A stretch of 64,000 nt of DNA from Plutella xylostella (taxonomy: Eukaryota; Arthropoda; Insecta; Lepidoptera; Plutellidae): assembly GCF_932276165.1 (NCBI RefSeq), contig NC_063987.1:2666001-2730000 (forward strand), written 5' to 3'. A program made the position numbers and the translations under genes. Positions 45,956 to 56,598 of this stretch are shown here, one piece after another; the stretch's first letter is position 1, and every line of letters starts with the position of its first letter. The notes below the pieces were generated by a model. It searched no databases, was not told where the DNA came from, and saw only the letters and a list, made by a program, of their open reading frames with translations.

Positions 45956-46149
45956 ATAATCTTTATTTTTATTTGATTACAGGTGTGATGACATGACATG
46001 ATACTTTAAATCTTAGGCAGTATACCAAGAAGAATTTCGCGCACCTGCAGCGATTTTAGACGAAATAATGATGATTTATGACATGTCATTGTTTTCCCAA
46101 CCAATCAAGAGTTGGCTGAAAGAAATTGCTTTATGGCAATAAGCCTTTG

Positions 46150-46208
46150 GAAGGGGACCCGTGCCCTAGCAGTGGGGACGTGATGGGTCAAGATGATGAT
46201 GATGATGT
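46150..46208 (-). repeat. Short retroelement-end fragment
   Basis: GAAGGGGACCCGTGCCCTAG then CAGTGGGGACGTGATGGGTC and ATG-type repeats. The second reversed piece of the same block, 250 bases from the first. Confidence 0.6.
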
Positions 46209-46810
46209 ATTAGCCTTTGCACACTGTCTGAATTTATTTTAATTGTATGCTATTGTTTCTTGTTACTTTAGAAAATGTAAAATAAAGTGTTCAAAAATAA
46301 TAATAATAATACTTAATTAATTGTTTTTTTTTAAGTCTATCTATCTCGTTATTCCCACGACCCACATATATTACCTATACCATTGTAATCTAGATTTAAT
46401 CTCCTATATCAGAAGCAGAACATAATCAGAACTACACTGAAACAAATGTCGTTTGATATATTATATCCACTTTCATTTACTATCGACCCTATATTTTGAT
46501 TTATCTATAGTACTATACTTATGAATGTACCTAATTATTACAATAGGTAATAGCAGAAATGCATTGTCGTTTAAACCAGAAATAGGCAAAATTTAATCGA
46601 AAGCAACACTGGATTCGATCACAGCGATGTCGCCACCGGAACAGATAAGATTGTGGCACTACAAGAGAAACCGAATGACATAACATTTGTTTTGTAGTAG
46701 GTCTGTGACATTTGTCATCTCCGTTTCCTCAGAAGAATGTAGCTCAATACTAAAAACGACAGGCCGAATGCCATCTTTTGGTCGATTTTGGAACTACTGG
46801 AAAATCTCCC

Positions 46811-46911
46811 ATTCCGGGATAAAAAGTAGCCTATGTTCTTTCCCAGGGTCTAGACCGTATGTATACCAAATTTCATTCAAATCCGTTCAGTAGTTTTGGC
46901 GTGAAAGAGTA

Positions 46912-46958
<47 letters not shown>

Positions 46959-46991
46959 CAGTTACTTTCCCATTTATAATATTAGTTATGA
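46811..46991 (-). mobile_element. Helitron-like element, copy 8, second part
   Basis: ATTCCGGGATAAAAAGTAGC to TTAGTTATGA before T, with about 11 ACAG units. With 44693-44743 it makes one complete copy whose ends fall in the SINE. Confidence 0.85.
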
Positions 46992-47098
46992 TCTATCTAT
47001 CTATGTATTATCAGCTGTCCGACACCCATAACACAGGTGCTGCCTAGCTTGGGGTCGCATGGCCTTGTGTGAGATGTCCCCACATATTTATTTATTTA
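46992..47098 (+). mobile_element. SINE type A, right part
   Basis: TCTATCTATCTATGTATTAT, CAGCTGTCCGACACCC, AGCTTGGGGTCGCATGGCC, GAGATGTCCCCACATA and a TTTA tail. It completes the SINE begun at 44574. The tail stops 12 bases before the splice donor of the candidate exon at 47111. Confidence 0.8.
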
Positions 47099-47110
47099 GT
47101 AGGTACTCAC

Positions 47111-47207
47111 ATCCAGTAGGGGTCCGTATAGGCCGGTGGTCCGTAGGGCGGATGGCCCAGTGTGTACGGACCACAGAGGTTCACCATCGGTACTGCATAC
47201 ATAGTGG
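47111..47207 (-). CDS. Candidate host coding exon
   Basis: On the minus strand an ATG at 47202-47200 (A at -3) opens 30 codons. The first 20 residues are MYAVPMVNLCGPYTLGHPPY; the rest is rich in Pro, Tyr and Gly and ends DPYW. The last codon is split by a strong donor (TGGAT, then GTGAGTACC at 47110-47102). GC-rich codons contrast with the AT-rich surroundings. An AG at 47209-47208 could be an acceptor, making it an internal exon of 97 bases. Alternatively it is a first coding exon, since an in-frame stop lies upstream. I do not recognise the protein. The next exon would be at lower coordinates, beyond the transposon nest. Confidence 0.55.
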
Positions 47208-50200
47208 CTGTGTTCAGTGCATTACAGTTTTAGTAGAGATCCTTTGATTTATTTCATTTTTTATTGTTATGCTTCGTTGTGAAAATCTTTCAAGTCGAGG
47301 TGTAAATATCTAAAGTAGGATAACACTTTCATTTTTAGCAACTAAAAAAAGTTTGCTGTCATGACTCTATAGAAATCAAGTTTAGCATTGTGAGGTCTAG
47401 GGCCACTTGCACAAACACATTAAATGTAGTTTTAGTGTGAAATATCGATTTAAGAAACGTCAATCCATATAACCCCTAAAGCAAGAGATTTGAAATAGTG
47501 TGTTGAATAGTGTTAAAGAAAGAGTATTTGTGCAGTTAAAAAATAAATGAATTACTTATATAGTTACATGATACCTCTTGGACAAGCCTACATCCACGAG
47601 CTAAGGTCGATGAGCATAAATAGAGTAACCACTAACCGAAGTTGCTATACCTAAACACGATACAATGTACAGTGGGCTGCAAAAAAACTGACTCCCTCTC
47701 AGTAGAAATGTCACTCTAGAGGGGTCAGGTTCGGTTTCTGTGCTGGCCACTGTACCATAGTGTAAGTAAGTACCGAAATAACACAAAACTCTTCGGCCTA
47801 ACAATTCTCACGACGGCCTGTTAGCACAATCGCATTCACCACAGGAGCCTCGTTGCCGACAAAGACGCAGCATTCCGAACAGACAAACAGACAAATCGTC
47901 ACACCTCTAAATTCGTCTGACACCGCCGGCGGAACCAATCAGACAATAGTTCCACTTATCTGTCAACAGATGTCGTTAGCGCCCGCCGAGATTCGAATTG
48001 GAACTCGATTTGAATCGCCTTTTTGAATTCGGAACTGCCGGTGGCATTCGGATTTGGAACGTTTTTTTTTTGTTTGTGAGATCTGTTGGTGTAATATGTT
48101 AGAAAGTCTTTAGTTGTGTTAATTTTGGCTTTGATATACCTACCAAACAATTCAAAACTACTGTGTAGGTACATAGTAGTGAACTACAATTTATAGATAA
48201 GTACCTACACAATGCTTAATCATCTTTACAATACTCGAAAAATAATACACATAAACTAACTATTTGTAGTTTCTACATTGTACAACTTTTCAATCCTGCC
48301 AGCAGGTTGCGTCTGCTTATTAATTTTCTTCATAAGTCCTGTTCCAACCCTACATACTTATTAGCATCAATAAAACGGAAACAATGACTCGAAATCGGAT
48401 CAATATCGATCGATTACAAAGCTCGAAAGTATCATCGTTATTTTGAGTTAAACAGTCAAAAGGAAATACATCTTACTTCTTAACCTGATTTTAACGGCTT
48501 GTAACATTTTGGAACTCCGGTGTTTATGTTAAACATTGCTCTATTTTGTAATCATATACAATAATCTTGATACTTTTAAAATAAGAATGATTTGTATTTT
48601 TTTGAACCACAGTTAATTTTTCAGAACTTAAAAATATACTTGTTAGTATGAATTAAATTTCCTACATTCTAAATAGTATAAAAACTAAATTGTCTATAGT
48701 TTCTCGTATTTAGCTGTGTTTCAAGTAAATTACTTTATTTATTTATTTCATTACAGAAGTTTACAAAATATTTTTCGCTTAACCTAGTGATTCTGAAACT
48801 TGTTACAGTTTGTACGACCACTAGTCATTCCTCTAAATTACAATTAATAGAATAAAGAACTAAGTACACTCACTGAAGTATTTACGTACATTCTTGTTTT
48901 AAAAGTCTCCAGCCAGTATAATAGGATAATCTGGATTTTATTGTGATATAGGTACTTACTTAATAATTATAAAGAAATACTATCACAAAAATAATATACC
49001 TATAGGTAGATATGAACAAATCATAACTAATAAATAAAATGACATGATTTGTAAGTATCAAGAAATGTAAGTCTCCCCGGCCAGATAAACCAATCAAATC
49101 ACACACAACTCACAAATCGATCCATTTTAAATCGGCGATTCGATTCGAATCCGATTACTTTCCGATTATTGTCTCGATTGCCGCGGCGACATCAAAGCCT
49201 TCCCGTGCCGTCCGTCATTCGTCACAGAAAACGCTACTGAGGTTTAAAAAAAAACAATGCCAAAGTTGAATGTATTCTTTGTTGAAGACGAATAGGCAAG
49301 AGTTAGAGAACTCAGTTTAAAAACTGCTTTGTAAACCTGGAACAAATATCTATTGGTGAACCGTTTTTGATGTCGTCAATATTTTTTTAGAAGGTACTTT
49401 ACAACTTACTGGCTGGTTACCAATTTACAAAACTTCTTTGTGTTTTTTAAAAAACTACAAACATGATCTGTATGCACCTTTTAAGGGGATCCCTAAAGCT
49501 AAAATGCTAAAGTCGGCTTGATATACTTGATTAGATTGGAAAAACGGTGGCTTCTATCACATTGATAAAAATATATTTTGTAGCAGAGGGTATACTGAAC
49601 ATGTTAGTTGCTTATAAATTGGTGCAGGATTATAATAAGTATGTTAAAAAAAATTGCAAACACACCATGTCTTTTGCAATTTTTTGACTTATTATGAAAA
49701 AACCCTCGAAATCAGAGGGCCCATTTTCATGGAATCTTATATGTATGTGTAGGTAATTAAATTCTTAACAAAGTTACCTTAAAGAGTTGGATTTAATGGA
49801 CCAGAAGTCAACTTTTTTTGCAAAAAACTAATAAATTCCGGTTTAAAAATGATGACACCGTGACAGATTTCAGATTTCTTCAGTCGTCGCCCTGGTGGCG
49901 GCCTGTTAGGAGCGATACCCACGCCATTTTATTTTTTATCAAATATTTCACAAAAACTGATTAAATCAACAAATTATGACTACAAGTATTATAATACATA
50001 TGCATTTGCTATGGAAAGTTAATTTTCTAATCATTTTAGATGCAGAAAAGCCGAAAATTCTTAGAAAATATTTCGCCTTTTCGATTTGTTTTCATTTTTT
50101 ACTATAGAGTTACAGATGCATAGATAAAGGTAAACATTGCACATAATGACACTTATTAGATTCTCCGAATAAGAACTATACGGTCAATGCAGTATGCCAA

Positions 50201-50275
50201 AGCGCGAGCCTGTTTATATTCTGAGGGGTAATTTATTTTATTTTAACGGTTGTGTATGGTAGGTAAGCTACACAA
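47208..50275. other. Intron-like or intergenic sequence
   Basis: 3 kb with no clear exon. 47880-48060 and 49080-49250 are unique, TCGAATT/CGATTCG-rich islands. 48725-48860 may hold a reversed LINE tail. 49629-49695 is an imperfect palindrome (ATAATAAGT...ACTTATTAT with TTGCAAA inside). Confidence 0.35.
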
Positions 50276-50947
50276 TATACAGGGTGTTGAAAAGTAAGTT
50301 CATAATTTGTTTTATTTGAAACCAAAAACCGTAGTTAATTAAAAATATATATATTTTAAGATGTGGTAGTCTGTACACTACAGGTTGTTAAAAATAAGTA
50401 AGTATTTTTAAAAATTGAAGATCTAAAATTATAAATATATATAAATATATATCATAATTTTTTAAATCTATTTAACAAGCTTTGCAAAAAAGCGGTTAAG
50501 TGCGACTGTATCTCGCCATGAAAAAAATGAAATGTTTACTGTAGCTATGAATTTTATGCGTTACAAGTGGAATAAAATACCGCATAATATTATGTACAAC
50601 TATGTAAGAGCCTAGTTTTTAAAAAAAAACTCATAAGAAAATATTAAATACACAGGTTTTTTAACCCCTGAAGGAAATAGAGGGGTGTTATAAGTTAAAA
50701 GTAAGGGCTGAATTTTTTTTTAAATTAGGGTGATAGGTAATGTATATTTTTAATGATTTTTTCAAATAGATAAATGTTATACCATCTTTAAATTGCCATA
50801 AAATTACCTATAGTTATAGTTATAGAAAAGGGCAGGGCTACCAGTGCCCATTCGCCACTGCAACCTAAAAGATCTATAAATTATGACTCCCCATGCCGAG
50901 TCTCACTCTACAGGCCCAGGTCTTTTATAAACCTGATATTACCTATA
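50276..50947. other. AT-rich sequence with MITE fragments
   Basis: ACAGGGTGTTGAAAAGTAAG at 50279 is a start of the CAGGGTG family. 50655-50695 holds the reversed end of the 14765/35600 repeat. No gene. Confidence 0.4.
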
Positions 50948-51202
50948 CAGGATGTTGCAAAAAGGGTATACTGTGCCGAAAGGGTTTGACTCAGGGGTTA
51001 TTCTGAACAACTTTTGTTCTCCAAGTTTTGGAAATTCTCGAAAAATAAATTCGGTCTCTATAGTAAAAAGTCACGTGATCGAATAAGTTTCTATGTAAAA
51101 GGTTTTGCTACGTGAATTTTCAAAATTGTAGAAGAAAAGTGGATCAGAATGGCACCTAAATCCACTTTTGGCTAAGCTTTATACCCTTTTTTCAATACCT
51201 TG
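50948..51202. mobile_element. 255 bp CAGGGTG-family palindromic element
   Basis: CAGGATGTTGCAAAAAGGGT after TA, and ACCCTTTTTTCAATACCTTG before TA. The centre keeps GTCACGTGATC. Arms are more diverged than in the copy at 60850. Confidence 0.75.
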
Positions 51203-51756
51203 TATAAAATATCGTCAGCGTCACCTTAGATCGTAATCATCGTAACTCCTCGTGACCAAATTTTAGAGGAGACAAAAATACTGTTTTATTTGTAGTTCTA
51301 GTTGGCATACTACCCACCTAAAGTTTTTTTTAACTAGCCTAAAAATGATTTGTTTAGACAGTCTATCTTCCTGTTCAACCGCAGCCTGAGTGCCAGTGAC
51401 TCAATGACTGAAAGGAGGCCATTAGTGCTCCTAAATAAATAAAGCAGGCCTGTAGATTATCTTTCAGTGTACCGACACATCTGATTGCTGTAAGAGCCTG
51501 ATAAGCTCTTCGAACGAGTCATACCTCTGTGGTGGTACGGTTTCGACCTTTCGGACAGTCAGTTTGGCATCCGAAATGCGGATTCGAATAGTGGGTACAA
51601 TACTTTGCGTTTGTTCACTGTCGGAGCAGGATAAGAACCACGGGCGAGTTGTTGCGCTGGCTGTTTGCTTAAAAATAGTAACCGCGTTCAACTCTATCCC
51701 CTAGAGGGCGAACCTTTAGGGCGGCTCTTGTATACCATCACTTGTCTTCTCTATCT
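51203..51756. other. GC-richer sequence, possible retroelement remnant
   Basis: A 75-codon minus frame at 51464-51691 looks protein-like in composition but matches nothing I recognise. It adjoins the RT remnant downstream and may belong to another retroelement. Confidence 0.3.
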
Positions 51757-51985
51757 CGTCATCTGCAGAAAATTGACAGAGGTCATACGTGTCTAACAAG
51801 TACATTAAGGATGCGAAAAGAGAGGGTTTGTTTTCACTGAAGAAGTTCAGTTGCGGAGTTCCACAGCGGTAGGTCTTGGACCCCTCTGCTGTGGAACTTG
51901 GCATACAACGCGGTCTTGCAAATCAAGCTCGCAAACGGCGTTAGCACAGTGCATTTTTCTAATGTCACACAGGTCGTGAGGTAGG
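51757..51985 (+). pseudogene. R1-like reverse transcriptase remnant
   Basis: The plus strand reads KKFSCGVPQR, one stop, then VLDPLLWNLAYNAVLQIKLA and GVSTVHFSN. This aligns with the LINE RT motif CGVPQGSVLGPLLWN and the strand leading to the YADD active site. Here the YADD aspartates are replaced (HFSN), so the enzyme is dead. About 65 residues remain. Confidence 0.75.
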
Positions 51986-51989
51986 CTGA

Positions 51990-52297
51990 GAGCCTCCTTC
52001 GGGGATGACATCCCAATGATTCATTACGAAAAAATTGCTGCAGCTGTGCTCGCCATGCAGTGCATGGGCTACTTCCGAATCTGGGGGGCTGTTGCCACGG
52101 AGTCCGTTGCCTCTATACGGTACGGGTTCCGTGCGATCTATGATCCTTCCGGGAGCACCTGTCTTGTCAAGTCGAAGAGAATGGCTCGTATTCGACGCAA
52201 CCTGCAGTACTGGTGGGATTGGTTGGAGGACAGGACAGCAGGAAGCTGCAGCAGCCGTCATGCTGTGATTCGACGCATAGATGCAAAAAAAAGTTGA
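51990..52297 (+). other. Unidentified open stretch after the RT remnant
   Basis: A 93-codon plus frame (start 52016, MIHYEKIAAAVLAMQCMGYF) overlaps a 114-codon minus frame (51965-52309). The GC-rich composition opens both. It may be the continuation of the retroelement or an unknown element. I cannot choose a strand. Confidence 0.3.
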
Positions 52298-52919
52298 AAG
52301 TAACTTCATGTTAATAAAATATTAGATCTTAATTTAACAACATAACATTGCAAAAAAAAATTAACATTGTTGAGTATGTTATTGTAATTTACTAAAGTAG
52401 TAATAACAACAAAGGCTTATTGCATAGTTTTCGTTCACGTTCGCCTACATCGCACGTTGTATATGAGAATAAAGGGTATAATTACTAAGTTTTCTTGTTT
52501 AAAAATCACGGTTTAGGGTTTAGGGGAAAACAAATGGTAAAATGCGGAATACAGTTTTTTTTTTTCGAATAAAGAGGAAAACATGTGAATTCAAAAAACG
52601 TTTCTATTGACACCAAAGAGTACTTTTCGCCGAGAAAAGTGGAGTTACAATGTTTGCGATCTAAAGTGATGATAGAACTAGAACTTATTTTTTCAGTTCA
52701 CCTGCTGTTGAGTGAAATCGTAATTAGGTAAATGACTCCTTGACATGAAAATAACTTTTTTTTTATAATCGTTATAACAAAACCGTTTTTTTTAATACAG
52801 CAATATTTGTAGGTGTACTTACAGTGAGCAAAAGAGCGCAGCAAGGTATAAATTTTTTGGTTTTTAAGAAACAAAAATATTATTTCTATCATATCCCAAA
52901 TACACATAAGTACTTAAAA
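52298..52919. other. AT-rich sequence, no gene seen
   Basis: No recognised frame or repeat. Confidence 0.3.
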
Positions 52920-52924
52920 AAAAA

Positions 52925-53394
52925 TACACACTCTCGCCTTGTACCCTTGCGGGGGTACTTACATGTTATTATTTTTCTGGTGACCTCCCCATATCCCTTT
53001 GCCAGCTACGTAACCTTTTGTGACACCCTGTATATGCAGAGTTCTGCAAACTACTGTTCTGCTTTTGAAACACCAAAAAAAAACAGGTCGTCTAACTAAA
53101 AGGTCACGTGACCAAAAAAAAATTATATGAAGAAGCGTTTTTTTCATGAATATAAAAAATTACGTAGGATAAAAGTTTTTCAGAGTGACGCCTGAGTAAC
53201 GCCCTTTCGGCTAACTATACTTTTTTTATTACACGGGGGCAGAGTTTAATACAACACCCTGAACTATTAAACTCTGATAATATTTTCGCGATTTTTTTAC
53301 ATTCTGATTTCATTTCCTGGCTTAGAAATAACATCAATAACATGCTGCACACGTAGGTTTCGGCATAGTATTAAACCCTTTTTGCAACAACCTG
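52925..53394. repeat. Patchwork of SINE-B tail and CAGGGTG-family arms
   Basis: CACTCTCGCCTTGTACCCTT (SINE type B tail, reversed) is followed by several right-hand arms of the CAGGGTG family, ending near 53030, 53262 and 53394, with one centre GGTCACGTGACC at 53101. Repeated insertion or tandem rearrangement is likely. Confidence 0.5.
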
Positions 53395-55367
53395 TATAAA
53401 TATCGGCACGGGTACGACTTCATACCTATATAATTAATTATTAAATATTAAAAATACTTTCAAATAAAAATAAATATTTTCGTATCACAAAACAATATTA
53501 CTTACTTAGTATATTTTTAACAAAGTGGCATGTCTTCACTTTTATGTTTTCGAGTACTATGTTAAAATTTCATGTCATTGTCCGTAGAACGCCCCGCATA
53601 CCTCAACCCCCCCTCACTAGATTTGACAGATTCTGATTTTCTTCCAGCTTTAGTGACAGCCTTAACGTCTGATTTCGTGAAAAATCTCTCTCCAAAAAAC
53701 ATTTGAGGTCTTAATCATTGCAACGATGTCATTCAACACAATACCTCGACCATCAAACATTTAGTGAATTTGACTCGAAGCCCCAATTATCACATAACAA
53801 CTGGCGAACGCACTAATTTATAATAAGTATTAAATGTCATCCAAAAAATTGTTTAAAAATCAATCAACACGTCAATTCGGACATCTTCATTACAAGATGG
53901 AGGAATTTAGGGAAAAAATCCCGAGAACTCCCACATCGGTTAATTCGCGGAAAACTCAGATTCCCGCCGGTCCAATAAGGTATCATTGCCACAAATGTTT
54001 TATTTACCCGCCGGATCTTTTATGTATTAATTCGTTACTGCACAATTAGGTATTTGAAGAATTCACCTCGAATCGCGGTTTTAGTTACAACGGGTTTCCG
54101 TAATGGAACTGTTTTCGGCAAGCAACTTCAGTTTTACCAACTTTTTAAACATAAAGAAACAGACACTCGCATACGCTTACAATAAAATAAAACTTTTTTG
54201 GAACTCCAATTTGTCGAGACAACAAACTTTTTTCAGCTATTTACGAAAAAAAACTGGCAGGAAAGAAAGAACTATTTAAATTGGCGCGCGCAAATTTCCC
54301 GCCTACAGTCGAACTTTTTAAATTTGGAACGCATAGGCCTGCGTTCTTCGCGGCCCGTCACGTGAGTGTGGCAATCTCACTCACTGCATCCCTCCGGAAA
54401 ATTGGCGAGCCCCTTGCACCCTACACACACACACACACACACATACACTCATCCGTATGTGCACTTGTGTGTGTGCGTGACTCCCCTAATCGAATCACCA
54501 TCTGGGGTAATTGAGGGCAACCTTGGTAATGATTCATTAATGTGTTGCTTGTAACACGAGTTGGTTGACTCTTGACTTCGGCTGATGGGAGTTTGAGGCT
54601 GTTTGGCCGGAATGAGAGGATTAGGAATGAATGGGTTGCGATTGTGGTCCAGTTTTGCATTTTTTTTATATTTAAAATCAATTAGGCAAGCGAACTCTTT
54701 ACTAAGTAAAGAAAGGACTCTACCCAAATTTTATTTTTTATTTTTATTAAAGCTGCATTCTATTCCATTTCACTGAATATTAATTGGTGACGTATTCCTG
54801 GTACTCATTTCTTTAGAATAAATTTGCGCGTTTATAAAGCTTAGGTAAATTTACGAGTTACGGTAAGTACTACATAAACTATTTTGTTTAGTAAACGAAG
54901 CCATGACATGTGTAATTAGAAGGGATACGGTTATCAGTGCAAAAAAATTACAAGAGCTAATGCTTATTTAGATAACATGTCATTTTGGTATAATAACCAT
55001 AAGTAACTTAGTTCTCAAAATATCATTCTATACCCAACCTTCTTTAAGTAACTCGAAGGGCGAACGCTTATACATTTTTTATAACACAACAGTAACACAA
55101 AAACCCGAATGCTACACCGATATTTCGCGTCGCACAAATAATGGCGAATATTTCGCCAATATCGGGGTAATATGACAGAACACTGGCAACATTATGTGAA
55201 TAAGTAAAAAGTTTGGGGACCAACCGCGCCTTTCGTTATTTACGTGGAAATTATCGTGGAATAAGAATTTTAGTTTTGTGCAAGAAATTGCGTGTGTGTA
55301 TTTTTGTCCGAATTTATTGGCTTTTTTGGGAAAATAATATTATTATCATTTTTTTTTTCTTTTTCAA
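53395..55367. other. Unique and AT-rich sequence
   Basis: 53820-54060 is a unique island with a 71-codon frame and no family match. 54421-54443 is an AC repeat. 55100-55200 holds AATATTTCGCCAATATCGGGG. No gene is called. Confidence 0.35.
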
Positions 55368-55445
55368 CATCATCATCACAACCCGTCACGTCTCTATGTT
55401 GGGGCTCGGGTCTCCTTCCAATGAAGGAACGGTTTAAGGCCTAGT
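55368..55445 (+). repeat. ATC-repeat/GGGTCTCCTTCC block
   Basis: CATCATCACAACCCGTCACG then GTTGGGGCTCGGGTCTCC and TTCCAATGAAGGAACGG. A partial forward copy of the 42990-43118 repeat. Confidence 0.6.
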
Positions 55446-55544
55446 TTTCATTTCTATACAATATTAATGTCTTTGAACCTGTATTTTGTGTGTAGGTAGT
55501 GTAAATGTTCAGGATTTAGGATGGAGTACGGCTCATAGTCCTTC

Positions 55545-55760
55545 ATCATCATCATCACCTGCCCGTAATCACCCAGTGCTGCATATAGGGCTCTCCCAAG
55601 GACTGCCGATATGAGGCATTTTGTCGGACCGCAGGGCGTCCCACGCTACGCTTACCAGCTGCCTCCTCAAGCAGCATTGCTTATCTGTCAATACTGACAT
55701 CTTTTTATGGATCTCTGACAGACGTTTAACAGTAGTAGCGTCCTCAGAATAGCTTAATTG
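55545..55760. repeat. Retroelement-like repeat plus TTAA-MITE fragment
   Basis: CATCATCATCACCTGCCCGT begins a LINE-end-like block to about 55665. It then joins AGCAGCATTGCTTATCTGTC, which resembles the 5363/17135 MITEs. Confidence 0.4.
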
Positions 55761-56332
55761 CAACTTGCAACAAACCGCAGATGGCACTTTAAAAAAACTT
55801 TTATTTACTTAAATATGTTACAGAACCCTTTCAAAGCACACTTATAAACTACTCTTCCTCTATAAATATAAGATTAATATATGCTAATTTAATCAATGTT
55901 GTTACCGAGCTTAAGTAATACATTATCAGAGTAAATATCTTGAATGCCCGAGGCCGACTTATAATAATGCAACGCTGCTTTCATGAGAGAGCTCTCTTGC
56001 TTCTGTTCTCAACTTTCTGGCAAAGATAACAAGGAAGGTTATTGATTGATTGATATAGTAAGTATTTAAATATATTTGCACATTAGTAATTCGCCAAAAA
56101 AGTATGCTGATGAAATATTTTTCCCAGATTTTTGATAAAGTGTACCTATTAATGCAGAACTGTGGGGTTACCATCACCAAACATATCTATTTCTGAATCA
56201 TGAAAGTGATTTCATAAATGAACTGATTATTTCAGGTACTTAAAACAAATTTCAGATATCAGTATTATTTGCATGTTTCATCAATAATCTAGCTACTCTA
56301 ACTACTACAACTAGCTACTCTACACTAATCTA
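55761..56332. other. No gene seen
   Basis: AT-rich sequence without a recognised element. Confidence 0.3.
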
Positions 56333-56483
56333 CTAGCTGTTCCCGCGCGCTTCGCTTCGCCTTAAAAAGTTTTCCCGTGGGAATTCCGGGACCAAAAGTA
56401 GCCTATGTTCTTTCCCAGGGTCTAGACCGTATGTATGCCAAATTTCATTCAAATCCGTTCAGTAGTTTTGGCGTGAAAGAGTA

Positions 56484-56514
<31 letters not shown>

Positions 56515-56547
56515 CAGTTACTTTCGCATTTATAATATTAGTAAGGA
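56333..56547 (-). mobile_element. Helitron-like element, copy 9
   Basis: CTAGCTGTTCCCGCGCGC after A to TTAGTAAGGA before T, with about seven ACAG units. Nearly full length. Confidence 0.85.
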
Positions 56548-56598
56548 TTAGAAGTCACTTAGTAGGTATTTGAGGTACCTAAGTACATTTTATACATA

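Larger units (their letters stand above)
45543..46659. mobile_element. 1117 bp element, GTGCCACAATC family
   Basis: The 27 bp ends (45543-45569 and 46633-46659) starting GTGCCACAATCTTATCTGTT are perfect inverted repeats, flanked by TA. It is the larger relative of the 143 bp palindrome at 20794. Inside are two short reversed retroelement fragments (45893 and 46150) and one short coding-looking stretch (about 45765-45828) that reads APLIPFEKLEERVAAATG before a GTTAGT site. No transposase motif is recognised. Confidence 0.8.
44744..46810. mobile_element. 2067 bp TIR element carrying a THAP exon
   Basis: It splits the Helitron-like element at GGGA-AT-TCCGGG, and AT is present on both sides (44742-44743 and 46811-46812). 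Ends GGGAGGTTTTCAA and TGGAAAATCTCCC form a 13 bp TIR with two mismatches. It contains a plus-strand THAP-type exon (45255-45432) and is itself broken by the 1117 bp element at 45543. A THAP finger next to a HARBI1-like or P-like nuclease is usual in several transposon groups. A 2 bp AT duplication is, as I recall, typical of ISL2EU-type (PHIS) elements. No nuclease domain remains, so this copy is non-autonomous or decayed. The family assignment is inference. Confidence 0.7.

Noticed and set aside
54281..54727. Overlapping frames around the AC repeat
   Set aside because: They are kept open by the CA/TG repeat (HTHTHT-type residues).
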